DNA of 64,000 nucleotides from an uncultured Leptolyngbyaceae cyanobacterium. Its GTDB lineage: Bacteria; Cyanobacteriota; Cyanobacteriia; Leptolyngbyales; Leptolyngbyaceae. The position numbers and the translations under genes were made by a program. Shown piece by piece: positions 19,601-26,700 of this stretch. The notes under the pieces are model-generated. The model was not told where the DNA came from. It searched no databases and saw only the letters and a program-made list of their open reading frames with translations. Numbering within the stretch: the first letter of the stretch is position 1; each line of letters opens with the position of its first letter. The stretch spans positions 1 to 64,000 of the forward strand of contig CALIDI010000013.1 of the NCBI GenBank assembly GCA_938023035.1, written 5' to 3'.

Positions 19601-20935
19601 GGGAGTGAACCCGGCATTGCTGGCGTCACTGTCAACCTGCTGGATGCCAGTAATAACGTGATTGCCACCACCACCACCGATGCCAATGGTTTCTATCAGT
19701 TTACGAGTTTGGCTCCAGGCAGCTATACCGTCAACATCGTCAACCCGCCGGGCTTCACAATCAACACCACCCCTGCGGCTCAACCCGTTACCCTGGCCAC
19801 CGGCCAGAGTATTGACACAGTTGATTTTGGCCTGCGACAAGCTCCGGCCACTATTGGTAACTTAGTCTTCCAGGATTCCAACGGCAACGGAGTGCAGGAT
19901 TCTGGCGAGCCAGGAATTCCCAATGTCACTGTGATTTTGCGCGATCCAATCGGCAACGTAATTGCCACCACGACCACTGATACCAATGGCAACTACCAGT
20001 TTGTTAACATTCCCCCCGGAATTAACTACACGGTGACCCTGGTACCCCCCACGGGTTTTGCGCCGACAACCCCCAGTCTGGTCACGGTAAACCCACCCAT
20101 TGGCGGGGCTGGTGTTGCTAACTTTGGCTTGCAACCGGCTCTGGGGGCGATTGGAGATACTGTGTTTAACGACATCAATGGCAATGGGGTGCAAGACCCT
20201 GGCGAAGTTGGGTTTGGTGGCGTGGTTGTGACCCTGCGGAATGCGGCAGGTACGGTGATTGCTACAGCCGTAACGGATACGAACGGAAGCTACCGGTTTA
20301 ACAACCTACCCGCAGGCACCTATACGGTTACCCTGACACCACCTTCAGGCTCCACCTTGACAACGCCAGGTCAGTTGAGCTTTAACCTGGCCTCTGGACA
20401 AATTATTGAGAACGCTGACTTTGGTTTGCAGGGCCTTAGTGGTGCAGGGTTACGCTTGGTCAAACGTATTACCAATGCCACCCGCAACAATATTCCAGTG
20501 ACCGGTTTGAACTTTGGGCAGTTTGTGGATGACCCTGCCGATATTAACGATAATGCTCCTGGCTGGACACAAAATAACTTCCTACCGGTTGGTGTGATTA
20601 ATATTGCCCCGCCCATCCGAGTGCGATCGGGGGATGAGTTGACCTACACGGTTTACTTTCTTTCAGATGGGCCAGGGTTAGCACGCAATGTTAATGTCTG
20701 CGATTTAGTGCCTCCTGGAACCACCTTTGTGCCAGGTAGTGCCCAGATTCAACGATTGAATAATGCACCTGTTGCTGGCGGTACGGTGTTCTCTCCCTTG
20801 GCTCCATTGCCACCGGGCAACCCCTGCGCGAGTCAAAATAACCCCAACGGGGCCATAATCTTTAATTTGGGAGATATCCCCAATACTACCGGGGCTAACT
20901 TTGGCTTTGTTCGATTCAGAGTGCGAATCAATTAG
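16649..20935 (+). CDS. Giant surface protein with seven SdrD_B-type repeats
   Basis: This 1428-residue protein has an unusually long N-terminus: about 50 mostly polar residues precede a hydrophobic core and an ASAQAQ cleavage-like site near residue 78. A region of about 480 residues follows, without a recognised domain. Seven repeats of about 100 residues then run from about 562 to 1260. Each begins IGDTVFNDINGNGVQ or close to it and contains GNYQF...PPG.YTV...DFGLRQ, the SdrD_B/Cna_B-like calcium-binding fold. The C-terminal 165 residues are DUF11-like (DELTYTVYFLSDGPG). No LPXTG or PEP-CTERM tail is seen. GTG 16649 is the start used; GTG 16655 is also possible. It is the last gene of the operon and is probably displayed on the cell surface as an adhesin or fibre. 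Confidence 0.88.
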   Translation: MSVSDVNRPVSGNHDGESRGVDRWIDASAVVSNALTTATAAAQGDSQPPRLWHYGSSLLAGSLAIAASWAIAPASAQAQTTQLPSTPGLVFQTNGPASCAGIGDWYTTAGIAGGPNCPTAPGDPFAAYPIGSVVGAGTDTTNPATNRLHRFFISVTPQDLIDAGGSVIVQVLDAESNGDGLPAATTLDRDQVNGINVANPNFSLACNAANNNNCDPTRFTLRNVTTNTVISTVTVPGGTPSGFTITFPSITTPGIYEVTSETGALFINGDNTPRLNDDQNSFSIVVTGVSNLLIGQFQGSVEFFNSNLSSTTPTNLTLYFLVGPGTGSLFLRNFDMDGTGGGQAIQYASPPGGLGTSPGTVSGNANWNGGGTLNTGGDTIAGLNTINDAGTWQFRVINFRPSNQAIFEANTGDTPAARLPLFDSEPQRAGNFVITPDTTLTTTIGTPVDHPFTVTNNFFTTDIVNLALTGTDPNYTVQLINAATNLPLTDTDGDGVPDTGILQVGQTINLILRVTPNAGAVGADTTVISATSFMDREVRQQASNGAPVPQTVTKITNIPGTIGDTVFNDINGNGVQEAGELGQAGVLVMLTGTDVNGNPVTLTTTTDANGNYQFANVPPGNYTVMLTLPPGFAATTATTQTVTLAAGQSITTVDFGIRQLASVGDTVFLDANGNGVQDGGEAGIGSVTLTLTGTDINGNPVSRTTTTNPAGNYLFTDLPPGTYTVTATPPAGFNATTPNPQTVTVAAGQAITTVDFGFRQAPGVIGDTVFNDINGNGAQEAGEPGLAGVLVTLMGTDVNGNLVTLTTTTDANGNYQFANVLPGNYTVTITPPGGFAGTTPTTLPVTLLPNQVINTIDFGLRQIPGNIGDTVFNDVNGNGVQDLGEVGVGGVTVTLTGTDANGNPVALTTTTNSSGNYQFTNVPPGSYSVTITPPLGQIVTNSNPQTVSLLPGQTVNDIDFGLTVTTGIIGDRVFNDFNGDGVQTGSEPGIAGVTVNLLDASNNVIATTTTDANGFYQFTSLAPGSYTVNIVNPPGFTINTTPAAQPVTLATGQSIDTVDFGLRQAPATIGNLVFQDSNGNGVQDSGEPGIPNVTVILRDPIGNVIATTTTDTNGNYQFVNIPPGINYTVTLVPPTGFAPTTPSLVTVNPPIGGAGVANFGLQPALGAIGDTVFNDINGNGVQDPGEVGFGGVVVTLRNAAGTVIATAVTDTNGSYRFNNLPAGTYTVTLTPPSGSTLTTPGQLSFNLASGQIIENADFGLQGLSGAGLRLVKRITNATRNNIPVTGLNFGQFVDDPADINDNAPGWTQNNFLPVGVINIAPPIRVRSGDELTYTVYFLSDGPGLARNVNVCDLVPPGTTFVPGSAQIQRLNNAPVAGGTVFSPLAPLPPGNPCASQNNPNGAIIFNLGDIPNTTGANFGFVRFRVRIN
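18332..20430 (+). repeat. Array of seven in-frame ~300-base repeats
   Basis: The seven SdrD_B units are visible at DNA level. Units 1 (from 18332) and 3 (from 18941) are about 90% identical by eye over their first 190 bases, whereas the others have diverged more. The period is about 290-305 bases. The unit 1/unit 3 similarity points to a recent duplication or gene conversion. Confidence 0.85.
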
Positions 20936-21490
20936 TACGGTTTGAACGGCTCCCATCTCAGAATGGATGGATTCCCGTTGGGTTGGCTCCTACCCAGTCA
21001 CTCCTGCCGAGCTTTCAGGAGATTTCTAGCCAATCAACGACCTGCTGGCTGTGACTGCTTTTGACTTCGCTCAAGACAATTGGCTCAAGATCGGCTGGCT
21101 GCGACTCTGCTGAGCTTGCTTGTTTCTTGAGTGTTGTCGAAAGGGGATGTGAGAGGGTTCAATCTTTTCTGGAAATCTCCTCAGCCTAGGGCTGACAAAA
21201 AATTGTTCCTACTGACTTCGGTCGGATCTTTTGAGCCACAGCATTCGCTCGTGCTAGGTGCAGGGCTGATTTGCCCTGTTTCAGGGGGTTCTCATGCTAG
21301 CCTTTGATCGACGAACCGCTCAAAGTTCGATAAAAATGAAAGTAAGCCTTGTCTGTGTCTAGAACGAGTGTTTTGTCTCGGGGAAAACGACCGACTTCAA
21401 TCTGAACTTGGTTTAGAAGAAGGAAGCTGCTTTTGACTCTTTGTCTCTACGTTGTCTCTACGTTGTGCCCTGCGTTCTTGCCCTTTGCCT
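20936..21490. other. Intergenic region after the surface operon
   Basis: About 555 bases. No convincing gene, RNA or recognised repeat is seen. The operon end is not followed by an obvious intrinsic terminator. The last part contains a doubled TCTCTACGTTG motif shortly before the regulator gene. Confidence 0.45.
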
Positions 21491-21991
21491 ATGAAAGGCT
21501 CTAGCAAGTACCAACCGCTGTTTGATTACCTGCGACAGTGCGATCGCCGGGAAGTAACCCTAACCTTTGCTGAAATTGAGCGGATTGTAGGACAGCCTCT
21601 GCCAGACTCTGCCCGCAGCCGCAAAGCTTGGTGGAGTAATCGTAAGCAGGGCGGAGTTCAAGCACGTGCCTGGATTGATGCTGATTTTTTGGCAGAAGTG
21701 GTTGATCTGGTGGCTGAACAGGTCACTTTCCGGAAACCGCCAGATACCTACACAGTGGAGCGTCAAGGGGATACGGTGCTGTGGAATGGCACCCTGATCA
21801 AAGCCTTTCGACGACACCTTAACCTCTCTCAAATTGAGTTCGCAGAATTGCTAGGGGTACATCAGGCAACCGTTAGCCAGTGGGAAAACCAGGTGTATGA
21901 ACCAACCCTGGCAACTTCTAAGTATCTGAGCATTGTGGCGGAGCAGGCTGGCTTCACCTATGGAACAAAGGAATCTGGTAAAGAGGAATAG
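21491..21991 (+). CDS. HTH (XRE/Cro) regulator with DUF7662-like N-terminus
   Basis: This 166-residue protein has two parts. Residues about 5-80 (SKYQPLFDYLRQCDRREVTLTF..., LPDSARSRKAWWSN, QARAWIDADF, VTFRK) match a small domain often seen beside DNA-binding or toxin-like modules, which I know as DUF7662. Residues about 100-160 are a helix-turn-helix of the XRE type (LNLSQIEFAELLGVHQATVS then QWENQVYEPT). It is therefore probably a transcription regulator, and the N-terminal domain may sense a ligand or mediate protein contact. ATG 21491 is used instead of the upstream frame because MKGSSKYQPL is the natural domain start. No partner gene lies close by. Confidence 0.8.
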   Translation: MKGSSKYQPLFDYLRQCDRREVTLTFAEIERIVGQPLPDSARSRKAWWSNRKQGGVQARAWIDADFLAEVVDLVAEQVTFRKPPDTYTVERQGDTVLWNGTLIKAFRRHLNLSQIEFAELLGVHQATVSQWENQVYEPTLATSKYLSIVAEQAGFTYGTKESGKEE

Positions 21992-22292
21992 GGAAGACCT
22001 AAGCGAGACAGCAGCCCTTGCCCAAGCAAAAAGTTAGGGTCTTTTGGCTTGACAATGAAACCTCCAGAAGGCTGAATAAGCCAGTAGCCTAAGGCATCAG
22101 TACTAACCGCCAGTTCTGGCTGGGCTTTCTAACCAAAGCGATACATTGGGCAACGGCCATGCCAGCAACTCACATGCCAGCAACTCACAAGACAGGAATC
22201 ATCAAAATCAAGATACACCATTGACAGAATATTATTTAGCCGTTAGATTGTCAGTATTCATTGAACTCCCAGGATAGTGGGTAGCATTAACC
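21992..22292. other. Intergenic region
   Basis: About 300 bases without a gene. A short tandem duplication, CATGCCAGCAACTCA repeated at about 22157 and 22172, is visible. Just before 22293 the sequence is AT-rich and may hold a promoter. Confidence 0.4.
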
Positions 22293-22832
22293 ATGAATAC
22301 GATGGAAACTGACACTGTGGCAAATTTAGGCTTGCTCAGTCCGCTAGGCCCCCAACAACAACCGTATCCCTGGCCCGTGTGGGCTGGGAATGATGGGTTT
22401 ATCACTGGCGGCAATTATGTCAACGCTGTCGGGTTGACACGGGTTGACAAACCTCTTGATGGAGTAACCTCTACGCAATTGGGCGATCGCGGTTATTTGA
22501 CTGCGCCAAACCAGATGCCTGGGGCAATGGCCGTGGATGCCTTAAACCCCTCACCAAACCCGACCTTTCAGGGCTTTTTAGGCGATGCTGAGACCCGCGA
22601 TCGCGAAAACCCATCAGAGGAGGCAACTCCTAGACCCACAAGCAACCCAGAACGCGAACCGATTCAGATTTTGGTAATCGGCTCCAGCCGGGGAATTGAC
22701 ACCATCATTCGGACATTGCATCAACTCCGCTTTGCCGAAGTCCGAGAATGGAGCCCGCTTTTACCCAGCCCCACACCCGGTAAATGGATGCGCACACTGA
22801 CACGCTACCTGATAAGCAACGACGGCAATTAA
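22293..22832 (+). CDS. Conserved cyanobacterial hypothetical protein
   Basis: The 179-residue product has a Pro/Gly/Asn-rich, probably disordered N-terminal part (about 1-120). Its compact C-terminal module (about 125-179) contains IQILVIGSSRGIDTIIRTLH, FAEVREWSPLLP and the Arg/Leu-rich end. That C-terminal module resembles a very common small cyanobacterial protein of unknown function, usually found without such an extension. No signal peptide or membrane segment is present. ATG 22293 is the first start in frame; a shorter product covering only the C-terminal module has no good start, so the full frame is kept. Function unknown. Confidence 0.65.
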   Translation: MNTMETDTVANLGLLSPLGPQQQPYPWPVWAGNDGFITGGNYVNAVGLTRVDKPLDGVTSTQLGDRGYLTAPNQMPGAMAVDALNPSPNPTFQGFLGDAETRDRENPSEEATPRPTSNPEREPIQILVIGSSRGIDTIIRTLHQLRFAEVREWSPLLPSPTPGKWMRTLTRYLISNDGN

Positions 22833-22964
22833 AGCATTCCGTTAGGAGACGTTAAAGCCCTATTTGCCAACGCAGGGCCGCCTCAATTCGAGCCATGCAT
22901 GGATCCCAAACATTGCTGGAATGGTCAGAATGCTATTGGAGCAGGCGATTAGATAGGATCCGTT

Positions 22965-23747
22965 CTAGGCTGATGCCGCGGCATCATTCACAGCATGCAA
23001 GCCACATTCCTTTTTGCCCGCATCCTCCCACCACCAGCGCCCTTCGCGCTCATGCTGATTCGGTAACACCGGACGGGTGCAGGGTTCACAGCCAATGCTG
23101 ATAAAGCCCTGCTCATGGAGAAGATTGTAAGGTACCGCATAGGTGCGAATATACATCCACACATCCGCAGAAGACCAGTTGGCCAAAGGATTGAACTTCA
23201 ACAAAGGGCGATCCTCTGTTGAAAAGGCGTGATCAATCTGAATAACGGGTATGCCAGCACGGGTAGAAGGATTTTGATCTTTCCGTTGGCCAGTAATCCA
23301 TCCATCCAGGGTTGCCAGCTTACGCCGTAGGGGTGCAACCTTGCGAATGCCGCAGCACTCATTGTGGCCATCTTCGAAGAAACTAAAGAGTCCTTTTTCT
23401 TTGACTAGAGCTTCGACGGCTGCCGCATCGGGGTACATCATTTCAATCGAGAGGTTGTAATGCTTTCTGACGCGCTCGATAAACCGATAGGTTTCGGCGT
23501 GTAAGCGCCCCGTATCCAGGCTAAAGACCTTGACCTCTGGATTGATACGATGGGCCATGTCAATTAAGACCACATCTTCGGCTCCACTAAAAGAAATAGC
23601 GATGGAATCAACCAAACTGAAGGCTCGTTCTAAAATCTTTTGGGGGCTTTGGTGGCGGAGTTCGGCTTCCAGACTATCAATATCCAGGGTGGTTAGGGAG
23701 GGATGCGTCAACGGCGTCATAGGGCGTTCTCCAGATTTTTTCGGCAT
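22965..23747 (-). CDS. cysH: Phosphoadenylyl/adenylyl-sulfate reductase
   Basis: This 260-residue enzyme reduces activated sulfate (PAPS or APS) to sulfite with thioredoxin as donor, in assimilatory sulfate reduction. The P-loop-like [14 protein letters not shown] lies at 52-65, [16 protein letters not shown] at 75-90 and the active-site tail KKECGLH at 246-251 (Cys248). It also has Cys131-Cys132 and Cys220/Cys223 (GCEPCTRP), the four cysteines that hold a [4Fe-4S] cluster in APS-type reductases. E. coli-type PAPS reductases lack them. Both ATG 23747 and ATG 23720 are possible starts. No other sulfur gene is adjacent; sixA lies divergently 82 bases away. Confidence 0.93.
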   Translation of the reverse strand: MPKKSGERPMTPLTHPSLTTLDIDSLEAELRHQSPQKILERAFSLVDSIAISFSGAEDVVLIDMAHRINPEVKVFSLDTGRLHAETYRFIERVRKHYNLSIEMMYPDAAAVEALVKEKGLFSFFEDGHNECCGIRKVAPLRRKLATLDGWITGQRKDQNPSTRAGIPVIQIDHAFSTEDRPLLKFNPLANWSSADVWMYIRTYAVPYNLLHEQGFISIGCEPCTRPVLPNQHEREGRWWWEDAGKKECGLHAVNDAAASA

Positions 23748-23829
23748 CCGCTTATTTTACCAAGGGGCAAAGCCCTTCATCGCCCACCTGCTTAAGAGCT
23801 GCGATAGAAACTAATTTGGGATAGACACA

Positions 23830-24318
23830 ATGGAGCTTTATCTGATTCGACATGGCTTAGCGGGGGAGTTTGGTCGCTACCCTGACGATCGCGATCGCCC
23901 GTTGACTGAGGCGGGTAAAAAGAAAACCCAGTTCGTTGCTGAGCGTTTAAAGACCTTGGGTATTCAGTTTGATCAGGTGCTTAGCAGTCCCTTTGTGCGA
24001 GCCTGGCAAACAGCAGAGATTTTGTTAGAAGTAGGCCTATCAGATCGGCTAGAAGTGGCGGGTTATCTGGCCCCATCCGGGGAGATGAGTGACTGGCTCA
24101 ACTGGCTGCCCACTTGGGAAACCGGCTCCCAGGGAACTCTTGCCTTAGTCGGCCATGAACCAAACTTGAGTCATTGGGCCGAAACGTTGCTGTGGGGCGA
24201 GTATAAAGGAGTGATCACCCTAAAGAAAGCGGGCGTGATTGGGTTGGCCGTACCCGATAGCGAACCGGTGGGAAACGCCAGTCTGTTTTGGCTGACGCCG
24301 CCGCGTTTGTTACTCTAA
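23830..24318 (+). CDS. sixA: Phosphohistidine phosphatase SixA
   Basis: This 162-residue member of the histidine phosphatase superfamily starts with LIRHG (Arg7-His8-Gly9), the phosphoacceptor motif. The DRPLTEAGKKKT, VLSSPFVRAWQTAEIL and LVGHEPNLSHWAETLL motifs follow in the SixA order. SixA removes phosphate from phosphohistidine on signalling or phosphotransfer proteins in the cytoplasm. The target in cyanobacteria is not settled. The gene converges on the CAP-domain gene with 20 bases between stops. Confidence 0.93.
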   Translation: MELYLIRHGLAGEFGRYPDDRDRPLTEAGKKKTQFVAERLKTLGIQFDQVLSSPFVRAWQTAEILLEVGLSDRLEVAGYLAPSGEMSDWLNWLPTWETGSQGTLALVGHEPNLSHWAETLLWGEYKGVITLKKAGVIGLAVPDSEPVGNASLFWLTPPRLLL

Positions 24319-24338
24319 CCCCACCTGATGCCACTGGT

Positions 24339-24971
24339 TCAGCGGGGCCGCACGTAAATCTGGGTGAAATACAGTGCGCCGCGATCGCCCAGGGCAACCC
24401 CCACCCCAGTCACACTGAAATTATCCTCAAGGGCGCGCCGATGGGCCGGGCTGCGTAACCAGCCGTCGAAGGCGCGCTTTGCCGGGTCATTATGACTGAA
24501 AATATAGGCCACATTCTCAGAGACCCGCCGACTGGCGATAATCCGGTTCACTCGCCGAATCCGCTGCGAAAAATCCGTATGGCCAAAGGGCACCTGCCGT
24601 TCAGCCATTGCTTGACTATGAGCACGAGCCTGGGCACTAATGCGAGGATCCATCCGCAGAGGGCGAAGCCCCCGGTGCAGGCGATACTGATTTACCTGCT
24701 CAAAAATCCTCTGTTCCAATTTGGGTAAGGTTTCTGCTGTGATAGATGAGGGCGGTGACGTTGGAGCCGTGGAAGGAGCAGGAAAAAGGGGGGCGGGGTG
24801 CTGATTGCCACGAGGTAACTGAGGAAACAGCGGTCTTGGGCGGGTCGAGGCAGGTGGGGACGTTTGGGGAAATAAAGGAGATTGGGCAAGCCCCGGTAAA
24901 ATCGCGGGAAAGCCAATGAGACTACTGCTGACACCAGCAAGAAAGACAATAGAAGACCAACGCACGGACAT
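24339..24971 (-). CDS. Secreted CAP (SCP-like) domain protein
   Basis: This 210-residue exported protein has a signal peptide (about 1-30), a Pro/Ser/Thr-rich linker (about 31-80) and a CAP domain (about 87-208). Typical CAP features are EQVNQYRLHRGLRPL, the helix with ARAHSQAMAERQ, FGHTDFSQRIRRV, SENVAYI and WLRSPAHRRALEDNFS. Bacterial CAP proteins (YkwD-like) act outside the cytoplasm; their biochemical role is not well defined. It is divergent from the ribokinase gene, with a shared upstream region of about 155 bases. Confidence 0.9.
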   Translation of the reverse strand: MSVRWSSIVFLAGVSSSLIGFPAILPGLAQSPLFPQTSPPASTRPRPLFPQLPRGNQHPAPLFPAPSTAPTSPPSSITAETLPKLEQRIFEQVNQYRLHRGLRPLRMDPRISAQARAHSQAMAERQVPFGHTDFSQRIRRVNRIIASRRVSENVAYIFSHNDPAKRAFDGWLRSPAHRRALEDNFSVTGVGVALGDRGALYFTQIYVRPR

Positions 24972-25127
24972 AGGATGTTACTTTTTTAACAACAGATGCC
25001 GTATTTTTAGATGGACTTTTTTTCCTTGATGTTCCTCAATTGACTTGCTTTGGCTCGCTTTTCTCTCCTTCAGCAACCTGACCAAAGCGATAAATTGAAA
25101 TCACAAACGATCGATTCCCTATTTCCC

Positions 25128-26048
25128 ATGGCAGTGATTGTTTTCGGTAGCTTAAACATGGATTTAGTGGCCCGCACGCCGCGACTGCCCCAAGCTGGTG
25201 AAACAATTTTGGGGTCTCAGTTTTTCACCACGCCAGGGGGCAAGGGGGCTAACCAGGCGGTGGCCTTGGCTAAGTTGGGGGTGCTGACCCAAATGGTGGG
25301 AAGAGTTGGGGGAGATAGCTTTGGACAAGAGCTATTGGCCGCTCTGCAAACCGTTGGTGTAGATACCCGTGCGATCGCGGTGGATACGAACACACACTCC
25401 GGAGTGGCGATCATTACCGTCGCCAACACTGGCGAAAATCAAATTATTGGTGTGTTTGGGGCCAATGGGCAGGTGAATCACACCGATGTAGAACGGTTGC
25501 TCCCCCTGTTGCCAGAAGCGGATGCCCTGCTGCTCCAGCTTGAGGTTCCTTTAGAGGCGGTACAAGCGGCAGCCATGGCTGCCAACAAGGCAGGTGTCCT
25601 GGTGATTGTTGATCCGGCCCCGGTGCCAACACAATCCCTGGAGAACCTCTATCCCATGGTGGATATTTTATTGCCAAATGAGGTTGAGGCTGGGCAGTTG
25701 GTCGGTTTTCCAGTCTATGACCCAACTACGGCGGAGCAGGCGGCGATCGCCCTGCAACGGCAAGGGGTCAGCACCGTGATTGTTAAGCTCGGTGCCCAGG
25801 GGGCCTTTTGTTTATCGGGCGCAGAGTCGTTTTTTACCCCTGGGTTTCGAGTGCAGGCGATTGATACGGTGGCTGCTGGAGATGCCTTCGCTGGTGGATT
25901 AACGGCGGCTTTGGTGGCTGGGCGATCGCTGCAAGAAGCCGTGATTTGGGGGAATGCCGCTGGTGCTCTGGCGACCACAAAGGTAGGTGCCCAGACAGCT
26001 ATGGGCGATCGGGCTAGCTTCGAGGCGTTTCTACAGCAGCAAGGATAA
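25128..26048 (+). CDS. rbsK: Ribokinase (PfkB family)
   Basis: This 306-residue sugar kinase phosphorylates ribose at O5 using ATP. The N-terminal VFGSLNMDLVARTPRLP, the sugar-binding TTPGGKGANQAVALAKLG and the C-terminal catalytic DTVAAGDAFAGGLTAAL block (the Asp is the catalytic base) are all present. PfkB kinases are similar, so another sugar is possible, but GGKGANQAVA strongly favours ribokinase. ATG 25128 was chosen because the 26 codons upstream have no family similarity. No ribose transporter genes are nearby. Confidence 0.92.
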   Translation: MAVIVFGSLNMDLVARTPRLPQAGETILGSQFFTTPGGKGANQAVALAKLGVLTQMVGRVGGDSFGQELLAALQTVGVDTRAIAVDTNTHSGVAIITVANTGENQIIGVFGANGQVNHTDVERLLPLLPEADALLLQLEVPLEAVQAAAMAANKAGVLVIVDPAPVPTQSLENLYPMVDILLPNEVEAGQLVGFPVYDPTTAEQAAIALQRQGVSTVIVKLGAQGAFCLSGAESFFTPGFRVQAIDTVAAGDAFAGGLTAALVAGRSLQEAVIWGNAAGALATTKVGAQTAMGDRASFEAFLQQQG

Positions 26049-26096
26049 TAGCATGCCATCAGGCTGGGTAGGGTTTATGAGGTAACTCCCTTAATT

Positions 26097-26163
26097 AGTA
26101 GACGAAGGCCCGCCTACCCTCACCCCTTTCTTGAATGCCCGCTAGGGCTATAGCCCTCTCCCG
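26097..26163 (+). repeat. Interspersed repeat family D, partial copy 3
   Basis: Contains GTAGACGAAGGC, then TTTCTTGAATGCCCGCTAGG and GGCTATAGCCCTCTCC, matching 1191-1262. The second half of the family D unit is missing. Confidence 0.65.
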
Positions 26164-26527
26164 CGTAACCGGGTGAGCACAGGTCATCGCGCTGTCTCGA
26201 TGACTCGCCAATCGGGCACCGCTACCCACCATTGGATGCGCCCACATGGATGCGCCCACAATCGACAGATGCTTCGGCGCTCACTGGCACGCTGAGGCCC
26301 TTGGGTCACGCTGACCGTGGGATGGTCTCCCAACACTGTCAGCACTGTTTGCGATCGCCAGGCACGCCGCCAGTCCTGAGAGTGAATGGGATCAACCTCT
26401 TCGCTGCCCCCATCTTGCATAAGGCTTTTGCTCTCACTGGTTGTATTCTCCTTGCCTCCTACAAGTTAGGGCCTTCAACCGCCACCTAGTCACCTTGCTA
26501 CAAACCTTTGCCTAGGGATAAAAAGCC

Positions 26528-26611
26528 TGGGAGAAGGGAAGTCGAGCCATCTCAAAGCCCCTCTCCTAGTTTGGGAAAGGGATTTAGGGTGAGGGCAAAA
26601 GTGGCATGCAC
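26528..26611 (-). repeat. Repeat family B (MITE-like), partial copy
   Basis: Ends in GAGGGCAAAAGTGGCATGCACCC, which is the reverse complement of the left end of the full copies at 38061 and 43285. The inner CCTCTCC...GGGAAAGGG stem is kept, but the opposite end is lost. Confidence 0.65.
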
Positions 26612-26700
26612 CCGTAGAGATGAAGGCGAATCTGCAACCATAGAGATGAAGGCGAATGCTGATAAAATCATGTTTGCTGTGGGGGCAAACTCGCAGGTTA

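Larger units (their letters stand above)
26049..26700. other. Intergenic region with two repeat fragments
   Basis: About 650 bases without a supported gene. It holds a partial copy of repeat family D (26097-26163) and a partial, inverted copy of repeat family B (26528-26611). A duplicated tract, TAGAGATGAAGGCGAAT, appears at about 26614 and 26641. Open frames in this part do not resemble proteins. Confidence 0.5.

Noticed and set aside
26184-26420. 78-residue minus-strand frame with Trp/Arg-rich sequence
   Set aside because: No family resemblance, no ribosome-binding site, and it lies in a repeat-rich gap.
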